Part shown: positions 14,952 to 23,500 of the stretch, one piece after another | Position numbering within the stretch: the first letter of the stretch is position 1 | Layout of the letters: every line of letters starts with the position of its first letter | From: Leptospiraceae bacterium | GTDB lineage: Bacteria > Spirochaetota > Leptospiria > Leptospirales > Leptospiraceae | Assembly: GCA_017996175.1 (NCBI GenBank) | Contig: JAGOHK010000001.1 | Location: 108,666 to 172,665 of the forward strand | Direction: 5' to 3' | Length of the DNA: 64,000 bases | Notes under the pieces: generated by a model | The model's database searches: none | What the model was told of the DNA's origin: nothing | What the model saw: only the letters and a program-made list of their open reading frames with translations | Position numbers and translations under genes: made by a program

Positions 14952-17198
14952 TCAACTTAGCTCAACAAACTTGCCGTCAGTTACTTTATAATTAGAAAGA
15001 TTTCCAATCACCGAAGCATCATATCCCTCTTTACGTAATTCCAATAAGCATTTATCAGCCTGTATTCTAGGTAATGAAAATAAAAGTCCACCGGAGGTTT
15101 GTGGGTCGAATAGAAGTGAATAAATGGAATTCGTCTTGTCTCCTGCAAAATATTTGTCGAACGATTTCCAGTTAGACGGAAATAAACTGCTTTGTATTTC
15201 AGGATTTTTTTCCAAGAGAAATTTCAACTCGAATAGAAGAGGAATTTTTTCTAAATCTAATTTCGCATATAACTTAGAGCCCTGTAAAATTTCCAGTAGG
15301 TGACCCGCGAGTCCAAATCCAGTTACGTCCGTACAAGCACCGATTTTGTATTTCTTCAATATATGCATCGCCGAAAAATTGGATAGCAGCATAGACTGAA
15401 TAGCCGCATCTACCGAAAGAGGACTCACTTTATTTTGCATCTCGGCGGCAAACACGAGTCCCACTCCAATTGGTTTTGTGAGAATTAATACTTCACTCGC
15501 TTTTGCTTTGTTCTTAGAATAAAAAGTATTGGTATCGGAAAATCCATTGCATACAAATCCAATTCCAAACTCCGTTCCTGAATTCGTATGTCCCCCCAAT
15601 AACTCCACACCCTCTTGGGAAAATACAAAAGAAGCACCTGCGAGTAATTGAAATAAATCTTCTTCGTTTGCATCCCTATCTAAACTCACGATTGCTTGCG
15701 CCGAATGAGCATTTACCCCCTTGGCATACAAATCATTCAGTGCATGATTGGCAGCAATTTTTCCTGCGATAAATAAATCGTCCACAATTGGTTTAAAATA
15801 ATCCACAGATTGTACCAAGTTTGCTTTTTTAGAAATCTGAATCAAAGAAGAGTCTTCTCTTTGTTTTAATCCAATTATAGTTTTTGCAAATTTCTGAGTT
15901 GATTGTTTGGATTTTTTTAGATTAGATTGGTATATTTCCAAACGATTTAAAGCAGATCGTAAAAGATCAGAACTCGCTTTTGAGCCGCATCCACGACATT
16001 GCATTGGCTCGTTTTGATTTCGAGTCATTGCTACCTCAGACATTTTGACTGGAAGATTTTGAAATTTTTGCATGAAACCAGTATCAATCGAGTTTTTCCA
16101 ATCCCAAATCCACTTGAAAGCGCCTAACGAAAAGTTTCCCCTAGAAGCAATTGCTCTCCCATCTCCTGTATTTAGAAGTGTTAAATAATTTTCCTGTGGT
16201 TGAAATTTCTCTAGAGGAGTATTTTTTAAAGAATGAAGTATATTTTTATAAAGAGGCAAACTCTGCCTAACCGCAAAAACTCCCGCCTTGGGACGGGGAT
16301 ACTTTTCCATACTTGCAATGTCTCCTACTGCAAATACATCGGGATGGGAAACCGTTTGCAAAAATTCATTTACCAAAACAAATCCACTTTCGTCTTTTGT
16401 TAATTCTGATTCTTCAATCCAATCCAAGGTTTTGGCTTTTACTGCTCCAACTATAAAATCGAGAAAAAATTTATTCCCATGAATTGATGTGCATTCAAAA
16501 GAATTTTCTTTAGATTTAATATTGCAAATTTCTTCATTTAGATGTAAAAGAATTTGTTTATCTTTAAGAATTCGGAGAACTTTTTTTCTTGCACCGTCAT
16601 TTAGACCTGTCAGAATTTCTTTTCGCCTTTGAAAAATATGAATTTCGATATTCGGAATAATATCCTTTAGCCTCTTATGCATAGTAAATGCAATTTCAAT
16701 TCCTCCTGCTCCTGCCCCCAAAATTCCTACTCTAAAACGATTTCCAAATTCTCCTTTTTTAATTTTTGCGAGAACGCCCATCCATTTATAAAAAAAAGAA
16801 ATCGCCGGTTTAATTGGGGTCACATACTCTTTACCTACAATACTTTCTAAATCAGGAACAATTCCAACGTTAAGCGATAGAATGTCATAAGGAATAGGAG
16901 GACGATTTTCTAATAAAACCATTTTGCTTTTTAAATCAAGTCCTGTAACATTTCCCTGCACAAACAACGCACCTGCAAATTTAGAAATATGACGAAGGTC
17001 AATCATACATTCTTCTTTTGTATAAGTTCCCGCTATATAACCAGGAAGCATTCCCGAATAGGGAACAATGGAGTTAGTAGAGATAAGTGTAATTTTACAA
17101 TCGGAAGGAGAATTCATTCCCAGCTTTTTTAAAACAGGAGCGTGGGTTTGTCCTCCACCAACTAGAACAAGATTTTTTTTGGGAGGGTTAGATGACAA
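14952..17198 (-). CDS. selD: Fused FAD-dependent oxidoreductase / selenide, water dikinase
   Basis: 748 residues in two parts. Residues 1-370 are a pyridine nucleotide-disulfide oxidoreductase like type-II NADH dehydrogenase: FAD-binding LVLVGGGQTHAPVL, a second dinucleotide site GILGAGAGGIEIA, and a PDVFAVGDIAS motif near the end. Residues about 400-748 are SelD: CRGCGSKASSDLL keeps the Cys and Lys that correspond to catalytic Cys17/Lys20 of E. coli, then QSVDYFKP, NALNDLYAKG, ELLGGHTNSG and CTDVTGFGLAGHLLE. SelD makes selenophosphate from selenide and ATP for selenocysteine or selenouridine. The fusion is known in other bacteria; the oxidoreductase may supply reduced selenium. No selA/selB/selU gene is in the window. 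Confidence 0.92.
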   Translation of the reverse strand: MSSNPPKKNLVLVGGGQTHAPVLKKLGMNSPSDCKITLISTNSIVPYSGMLPGYIAGTYTKEECMIDLRHISKFAGALFVQGNVTGLDLKSKMVLLENRPPIPYDILSLNVGIVPDLESIVGKEYVTPIKPAISFFYKWMGVLAKIKKGEFGNRFRVGILGAGAGGIEIAFTMHKRLKDIIPNIEIHIFQRRKEILTGLNDGARKKVLRILKDKQILLHLNEEICNIKSKENSFECTSIHGNKFFLDFIVGAVKAKTLDWIEESELTKDESGFVLVNEFLQTVSHPDVFAVGDIASMEKYPRPKAGVFAVRQSLPLYKNILHSLKNTPLEKFQPQENYLTLLNTGDGRAIASRGNFSLGAFKWIWDWKNSIDTGFMQKFQNLPVKMSEVAMTRNQNEPMQCRGCGSKASSDLLRSALNRLEIYQSNLKKSKQSTQKFAKTIIGLKQREDSSLIQISKKANLVQSVDYFKPIVDDLFIAGKIAANHALNDLYAKGVNAHSAQAIVSLDRDANEEDLFQLLAGASFVFSQEGVELLGGHTNSGTEFGIGFVCNGFSDTNTFYSKNKAKASEVLILTKPIGVGLVFAAEMQNKVSPLSVDAAIQSMLLSNFSAMHILKKYKIGACTDVTGFGLAGHLLEILQGSKLYAKLDLEKIPLLFELKFLLEKNPEIQSSLFPSNWKSFDKYFAGDKTNSIYSLLFDPQTSGGLLFSLPRIQADKCLLELRKEGYDASVIGNLSNYKVTDGKFVELS

Positions 17199-17253
17199 TA
17201 GGTTTGATTAGTAAGCAGCGGATAATAACCCGCTGCCCACAGTACTTCTAATT

Positions 17254-17616
17254 TTATTTTGCTTCTTGTAGTCTGTCTGCCCCGTAGGTGTTAGGACCAT
17301 CGGTTCCTTTTTTAAAAATAAGTAAAAAGATTAGATAGATATTATAAAATGGAATTAGCAAAAACCAACATTTGGTTCCTGGCTCATTCAAATCATGAAA
17401 TCTTCTGATCGCAAAGAAAACACTTGGAACAGAAAAAGCAATGCTAATCACTAATCCAATGATGCCACCAATGCTGCTTTCATCGCCTAAAATAGCACCA
17501 ACAATCGCATTAAGAATAGTTGAAGCTACACTCACTATAATCCCAAAGATGATATATCTCTGTCTATTTAATCTGCCTTCTGCTAGAAAAAGGCTTTGTA
17601 ACAATTCGTTAATCAT
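17254..17616 (-). CDS. DUF805 family inner-membrane protein
   Basis: 120 residues. It has the DUF805 layout: EGRLNRQRYIIFG at the start, several hydrophobic helices, the central FFAIRRFHDLNEPGTKCW, LLIPFYNIYLIFLLIFKKG and the terminal GTDGPNTYGAD. Small integral membrane protein; function unknown. It is followed by a GC-rich inverted repeat (GCAGCGG/CCGCTGC, 17215-17235) that may reduce readthrough into selD on the same strand. Confidence 0.88.
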   Translation of the reverse strand: MINELLQSLFLAEGRLNRQRYIIFGIIVSVASTILNAIVGAILGDESSIGGIIGLVISIAFSVPSVFFAIRRFHDLNEPGTKCWFLLIPFYNIYLIFLLIFKKGTDGPNTYGADRLQEAK

Positions 17617-17724
17617 TTAATAACTCCCATAAAAAAGAATACCAAGACGATAAAAATTTTTTATTTTCAAGTCAATCATTTATTAAGGGATAGGTCATTA
17701 GAAATGTTTTTTTTCCTCCTATTA

Positions 17725-19212
17725 TTACTCAGGAAAATAGTAATCTACAAATATTTTTTTCAGAATCTCCCTAACAATCAGTTTTGCTGCCACAACCGTT
17801 AGGTGGATATCGTCATCCGCTCGCATAAGAGTTTTTCGCCCACGATAAGGAAGATACTTTTGGTATTGTCCCTTTTCATCGCCTAACACATAATTTGTTG
17901 GTATATAAGTAAACCCAAGTTCATCCGAAACTTCTTTAAAACAAATATTGATATAGCGAGTTTCGAGGTGATATTTACCGGGTCCCATCGGCGGAAGTTC
18001 GATCCAATAAAGCTTCATTTTTACTTTTTGGAACATTTCCACTATCGCTTTTATTCGTTCTTTGTATTCCGCTCTCCATGCTTCGGTTTGAATACTAACG
18101 TTTCCCGTTTCCGTGCTCAAACTCTGAGGGTCATTTGCCCCAATTAACACAATCCCCAAGTCATATTTTTTTTTTGATAAAAACTCTCCTAACTTTTCCT
18201 TCCAATTATATGCCTTTGGGTAACTAAGCCCAGTGGAAACCTTCGCAAAATTATCCAGCGTTAAATGGTAATTATCCTGAACAAATTCATTTAGTCCCCA
18301 CGAAATAGAAATTCCAACCGAATCTCCAATGACAATAATTTTTAAAGGATTAGATTTTGTATGTATAGGTTTATTTTGACTTTGTTTCTCTTCTTTAAAA
18401 TCCTTTTTTCTTTGGTTTAAAAACCATTTCATAAATTCAGGATTTTTATAAGTTTCTGTCCATGCGTCATGTTTTGCATTTGGATAGAGAGTAGACTTCA
18501 CATTGGGGTTACAATACTGTAGCCGCTCTACGATTTCCAGAGTTCGTTCCGGCAAAATAAGAGTATCCTTTGCCCCATGAAATGCCCATACATTAGAATC
18601 CCTAAGTCTACAAATTCTAGAGGTATCTCCCCAACCTGAAATCGGAACCACAGCCGCAAATTTATTCGGAAATTCTGTCGCTAATTTCCAAACCCCATTT
18701 CCTCCGAGGCTAATCCCTGTTAGGTAAATTCTATTTTCGTCTATAGAGTATTCTGATTCCATTTCTTCGACTAGTGAAATTAAATCTTTTGTATACCATT
18801 CTTCTTCTGATTCAGGAAGTTGTGGTGCGATTAAAATAAACGGAAACTCAGTATTACCCTCTGCAATCATCTTTGGAAGAGCTTGGCGTTTAACTAATTC
18901 AAGATCATTTCCTCTTTCTCCTCTTCCATGTAAAAATAGAACAAGAGGTAAATTCTTAGTATTCCCTATATAGTAAGAATTCGGTTTGAATATAAGATAT
19001 GATATTTTTTTTCTTTCTAGTTTTTTACTTTCAAGTATACTTTGGATTAGCCGCTCTTTCGGAATCGGAATCTGGCGAGAGATACAATTTATAAATATGA
19101 GAATTAAGAAGATTACCACCGACTTGCGCTGAGCCTGTCGAATGCGTGAACACCGACTTGCACTGAGCCTGTCGAATATGTGAACACCGATAGTTTTTGT
19201 TTTATGATTCAT
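17725..19212 (-). CDS. Two-domain lipoprotein: alpha/beta esterase plus SGNH hydrolase
   Basis: 495 residues. Residues about 30-41 are hydrophobic and end in FINC, a lipobox. The first catalytic domain has LFLHGRGERG, nucleophile GISLGG, acid FHGAKD and histidine AKHDAW, so it is a phospholipase/carboxylesterase-type alpha/beta hydrolase. The second has SGNH blocks GDSVG, GAND and DDDIHLT, resembling the DUF459 group. Both triads look complete; acyl removal from envelope sugars or lipids is inference. The first roughly 28 residues are encoded by dispersed repeat sequence (19112-19193). A GTG at the repeat edge, just before VIFLILIF, may be the original start. Confidence 0.8.
   Translation of the reverse strand: MNHKTKTIGVHIFDRLSASRCSRIRQAQRKSVVIFLILIFINCISRQIPIPKERLIQSILESKKLERKKISYLIFKPNSYYIGNTKNLPLVLFLHGRGERGNDLELVKRQALPKMIAEGNTEFPFILIAPQLPESEEEWYTKDLISLVEEMESEYSIDENRIYLTGISLGGNGVWKLATEFPNKFAAVVPISGWGDTSRICRLRDSNVWAFHGAKDTLILPERTLEIVERLQYCNPNVKSTLYPNAKHDAWTETYKNPEFMKWFLNQRKKDFKEEKQSQNKPIHTKSNPLKIIVIGDSVGISISWGLNEFVQDNYHLTLDNFAKVSTGLSYPKAYNWKEKLGEFLSKKKYDLGIVLIGANDPQSLSTETGNVSIQTEAWRAEYKERIKAIVEMFQKVKMKLYWIELPPMGPGKYHLETRYINICFKEVSDELGFTYIPTNYVLGDEKGQYQKYLPYRGRKTLMRADDDIHLTVVAAKLIVREILKKIFVDYYFPE
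19112..19193. repeat. Composite repeat: ACCACCGA core split by two CTTGCRCTGAGCCTGTCGAA modules
   Basis: The sequence has the ACCACCGA...TGAACACCGA core seen at 20-45 and 152-187. Here it is interrupted by two tandem 34-bp units that differ at three bases. Each unit carries CTTGC(G/A)CTGAGCCTGTCGAAT followed by GTGAACACCGA. The same inner module recurs at 48241-48262 and, diverged, near 53095-53120. It overlaps the 5' end of the esterase gene. Confidence 0.85.
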
Positions 19213-19239
19213 TTTATGAAAAAATAGTTTTCCTTTTTA

Positions 19240-19317
19240 TTAAAGTTTCTCAAAAGATTGTCTTTCCGAATTCATATATTTTGCAGCTTTCATTAATTTC
19301 TTTGCCGCGATACTCAT
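19240..19317 (-). pseudogene. 5' fragment of a Uma2 gene
   Basis: The 25-codon frame (MSIAAKKLMKAAKYMNSERQ...) matches the first part of the Uma2 gene 1.1 kb upstream (MGNAAKKLMTAIEYLDFERN). The DNA just before it also matches (ATTGCAAATCAGAA...). It stops after KL. It is the leftover start of a second Uma2 copy, downstream of the DUF1566 gene. Confidence 0.7.
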
Positions 19318-19356
19318 TAAAACATAGTTAATCAATTCTTTCTGATTTGCAATCTT

Positions 19357-19803
19357 TTACTTCTTCTCAGCATCTTTTACACAACGAACATTTATGTGAA
19401 TATAACTCTTACGAACTGGGGCGCTGGCATTCGAACTATCCGGCGTATTAATCTTTACTTGCCAAACTTTCGTAGAGTCATTTTCATACTCTGTTGACGA
19501 CCAATATAGACGATGAACGACGCGGACTGTCACTGACATATCATACGCTAGTCTATCATCTTCTAATTTACTCAGTTCTACTTGGTGTAGAAACAATTCC
19601 GATTTACTGGGAAGGCGCATACCTTTATTCAGGCAATATTTTACTGTTTTCTCCCAAGAAAGCCCGCTTCGATTTTCTTTAGTATCCCAAAGTAAATCTT
19701 CAATCTGAATCAAACCGTCCTTCGAATTATTTTCTTGCGAAAAAAGAGAAAGCGAGAAGCTAATGGCGATTAAACCGATAATTGCATTTTTTCTAAATTT
19801 CAT
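19357..19803 (-). CDS. Secreted DUF1566 (Lcl C-terminal) protein
   Basis: 148 residues with a signal peptide (IIGLIAISFSLSLFSQE). The mature part fits DUF1566/Lcl_C: LLWDTKENRSGLSWEKTVKYC, GMRLPSKSELF, LYWSSTEYEND, VWQVKI and the final INVRCVKD. The RLPSxxEL and YWSSTE motifs are diagnostic. These domains are common in secreted or surface proteins of Leptospira and related bacteria; binding function unknown. It lies between an intact Uma2 gene and a Uma2 fragment, all on the minus strand. Confidence 0.85.
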   Translation of the reverse strand: MKFRKNAIIGLIAISFSLSLFSQENNSKDGLIQIEDLLWDTKENRSGLSWEKTVKYCLNKGMRLPSKSELFLHQVELSKLEDDRLAYDMSVTVRVVHRLYWSSTEYENDSTKVWQVKINTPDSSNASAPVRKSYIHINVRCVKDAEKK

Positions 19804-19831
19804 TTTATTCCCTCAATCTAATTTTAAAAAA

Positions 19832-20437
19832 TTAAATATATGGCTCGTTTAAATCTTCAAACACTACTTTGTCATATACATCAGAAAGCGAAAGAGTTAG
19901 TTCCAGTGTAGGTATAATAATAGTATCCTCTTTTGTATTTTCAGAGAAGAGCCACTTACGATCAGTTGTCTTTGTAAAAATTTCAATTTTTTTATATTCA
20001 GAGGATACTAATACGTATTCGTTTAGAGAAGTTATATTTCGATAAGCCTCGAATTTTTTTCCTCTATCATATTTTTCTGTTGAGTCAGATAAGACTTCTA
20101 TAACTACATTCGGATTTAATAAACAATCGTTTTTATTATCTAGAAATTTTCGTTCACCACAAATTAAACTTACATCTGGATAGGTATAATGCCTATACTC
20201 ATCAATCACAACTCTCATATCAGAAGGATAAACGACACAAGGTTTATTTTTAAATTTAGAATGAAATGCTGCAATCAAGTTACTAACGATAAGATTATGT
20301 CGTTCCTTTGCACCTGCCATTGCATAAATTTCACCATTGTAAAATTCATGTTTTTCTAAAGAATTTCTTTCGAAATCTAAATACTCTATGGCTGTCATTA
20401 ATTTCTTTGCCGCGTTACCCATAGAAACATTATTCAA
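19832..20437 (-). CDS. Uma2 family PD-(D/E)XK nuclease-like protein (DUF820)
   Basis: 201 residues. It has the Uma2/DUF820 pattern: YLDFERNSLEKHEFYNGEIYAMAGA, HNLIVSNLIAAF, VYPSDMRVVIDE, YTYPDVSLICG with the catalytic-type D, VVIEVLSDSTEKYDRGKKFEAYR with ExL and K, then LNEYVLVSSEYKKIEIF. The E...YPDVS...EV motifs form a restriction-endonuclease-like active site. These small genes spread widely and are often duplicated; their role is not settled. Fragments occur at 19240 and 44407. Confidence 0.9.
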   Translation of the reverse strand: MNNVSMGNAAKKLMTAIEYLDFERNSLEKHEFYNGEIYAMAGAKERHNLIVSNLIAAFHSKFKNKPCVVYPSDMRVVIDEYRHYTYPDVSLICGERKFLDNKNDCLLNPNVVIEVLSDSTEKYDRGKKFEAYRNITSLNEYVLVSSEYKKIEIFTKTTDRKWLFSENTKEDTIIIPTLELTLSLSDVYDKVVFEDLNEPYI

Positions 20438-20547
20438 TGATTCATTCTGATTTGCAATCTTTTTCTTGCCATTAAATTAGTTTACAAAAGATATTGCTCA
20501 AGCACTTATTTAAAATACCTTACCGAAGAAAGAAAAGGGAGATCGTA

Positions 20548-23500
20548 ATGCTAAAGAAACTTTTACTATTTTTTTACATTTTATTTATTTCAATTTCAGT
20601 GGAAGCATGGGATTTTCCGTTTTTCAAGAAAAAACCAGAATTAAGTTTAAACTTTGGCACTTACCAGGAACCTCCTAAAGTGGATGATTCCATTCTGCGC
20701 ATAATAGAGGTAAATCCCAAAAACGATACTTTACTAAATGATCCAAGAAAGGAAATCATTGTAGTATTCAATCACCCAATGATTCCACTCACAAATTTAG
20801 AAAAAGAAACCAAGGGGATATTTACCATTTTCCCCTCTGTCCCCGGATCATACAGATGGTATGGTAGTAGAATCTGTGCATTTATACCTGATAAAGACTG
20901 GCAGTTAGGAAGTTCCTACGAAATTAAAATTGGAGGTGGGATTGAATCGGTAAATAAGAAGAAACTCCCGAAAGAAGAAGTTTATAAATTTAAAGTTCAA
21001 ATTCCAGAATTGACAATAAATGATTTAAGTTATAAAGACGGTCATTATGATTATGCGCTTGGTAAGTATATAGATACAATTAACTACAACCAGGAATTCG
21101 AGTTTGAATTTAATTTTCCAATCGACTTGAATGAATTTAAGAAAAATACAGTATTGAAATCAAATGAAAAAGAAATACAATATAGTCTCAGTTATAGTAA
21201 AAATTCTAACAAACAGAAAATTAATTTAAAGCCAAGCCAAAGATTTGCTGTAGCAGCTAAGGTTTCGATAGAGGTTAATAAGTCTTTAACTCCAATCGGA
21301 CTTAAAACGAATCCGAAAACAAATGTCAGTTTTTCTTATGAAACGCATGGTAATTTATCCGTTAGAATGGAAGGTAATCCTGAATATTTTCAAACTCAAT
21401 GGGGGTTCTTTTTAGAATTTTCTAATCCAGTTAATCCTTCATTAGCCGCTCAATCTATTAAAATAAGCCCACCGGCTCCATTGAAAAATAAATTGTATGG
21501 AGATAGAATAACCAATATTCATCTAAGTAATTTTTTAGTAAAGCCAGGAGTTAAATACAAAGTTAAAGTATTAAAGTTAAAAGATATTTATGGAAATACG
21601 CTTGATAAAGAATCTGAATTTGAAATTCAAATGCCGGATTACAGACCGGACTTTCAAGTGGAAACAGGAGTTAGTGTAATTGAATCAGAGAAAAAACAAA
21701 TACTCCCAGTCGAACTTGTAAATATGCCCGCGTTAAATATTTTTGTCGGAAAATTTAATATAGAGCAAATCCAGAAAAGCTTAAAAAATATCGAAACAGG
21801 TTCTTACAATAATGACTACGATATATTCAACGAGGTAAAGTATACGAATGTAAAATGGATTACTGGATCGAAATGGAATGTTGGAGGTAAATATGGATTT
21901 GACCTTCAAAAGTATTTAAGTAAAAATAAAACTGGTTGGTTAGCCGTTAGATTCCAAGATCCAAATGATACTTTTAATAAAACTGCGAATAAACCAAATT
22001 ATCCTTACTCTCAGTTAGTTCAGTCAACAGACCTTGGAATAAGTGTAAAAGAAGGATATGACTTTTCTTATGTCTGGATAAATTCTATTACGAGAGGAGA
22101 TTTTCTACAAGACATTGAAGTCAAAATGTATGATACAAAAAATAAAATCAATTCCTGTAAAACAGATGCAAATGGATTTTGTAAAATTAAAAATTCTAAA
22201 GAAGTTGTCATGCCAGTCTCTATTTATACGGCTGAAAATAATAAAGAGGACAAAGCATTCGTAGACTCAAAAGACTATCGGGTTTATTCAGGCGATTATT
22301 CCTATGGAAGTATTTCTAATTTCCAACTCTATGGAGAAGTTTTCTATGATCGGAAATTATACAGACCGGGTGATACAGTTTTCTTTAAAGCAGTGATTGC
22401 ATCAAAAAAAAATGGTCAATTAAAACCATTAAAAAATAAGAATCTTAAAGTATCTATAGCAAACTCTCGAGGGAGCACAGTTTTTGAAAAAACTTTATCG
22501 ACATCTAATGAAGGAGGGCTTTGGTCTAGTTTAGAAATTTCAAAAGATGCGACAGTTGGTCATTATTCGCTTGTTATTCAAGGCAATGATTCAGAAGAAC
22601 ATAGCATATACAGTAATTTTCAAGTAGAAGAATTTAGACCTGTGACCTTTAGCGTGAATTTAACCGGCGGAAAGGATTCAATGATAGGAGACAAACTTAA
22701 TATAGACATTTCCGGTAAATATCTATTTGGCGCTCCTATGCAAAATGCCGAAGTCCAGTACTCCGTGAGTAAAATTTTAAAATCTATTTATTTCGAAAGA
22801 TTCGCTGACTATGTTTTCAATGATGACCCTCCTTATGAATATAAAAATCTGAACAGTTCTTATTATCCCAATGGGCAGGGCACTGAAAAACTAAATGCAG
22901 GGGGAACTTATGGTTTGCCCCTAAGTTTAACTCCACATTTTTCATACGAGAAAATCGATAAGCCGGATAAAAAATACACTATGGCTTCTCCTTATACTTT
23001 ATCAATTAGTGCAACAGTTAAAGATGTTGATGATAAAATTGTAAATAAGAGAGAATCTTTTAATGTATTTCAGGGAGACTTTTTAATTGGTATAAAAAAA
23101 TATACTAGCTATCAGGATTATAAAACTCCATTTGAATTTGATTTAGTCGCCGTATCAAATAAAGGAGAAAACATAGGCTCTAAGAATATTGAAATTAGAG
23201 CAGTGAAAGCAATTTGGAAATCCATACTATCAAAGGGCTCCGGCTCTTCTACTAATACACAAAATACTCTTACAAAAGAATTAGTATTAGAACAAGACCA
23301 AACCATTTCAGATACTCCAACTAAATTTTCGTTTCAACCGACAAGTCCCGGTATATACCTAGTAACCGCCCAAGAGAAAGGAGGAATGGTATATGCTAGA
23401 ACTATGGTTAATGCTTACGGGAAAGTGGAAAAATTTGACCAAGGAAGCGACGATGTCATTTCTTGGTCAAGAAGAGATGATGATTCCCTAAGTCTTACAA

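Noticed and set aside
17215..17235. Terminator between DUF805 and selD
   Set aside because: GCAGCGG/CCGCTGC forms a hairpin but has no T-run on the minus strand, so it was not listed as a terminator.
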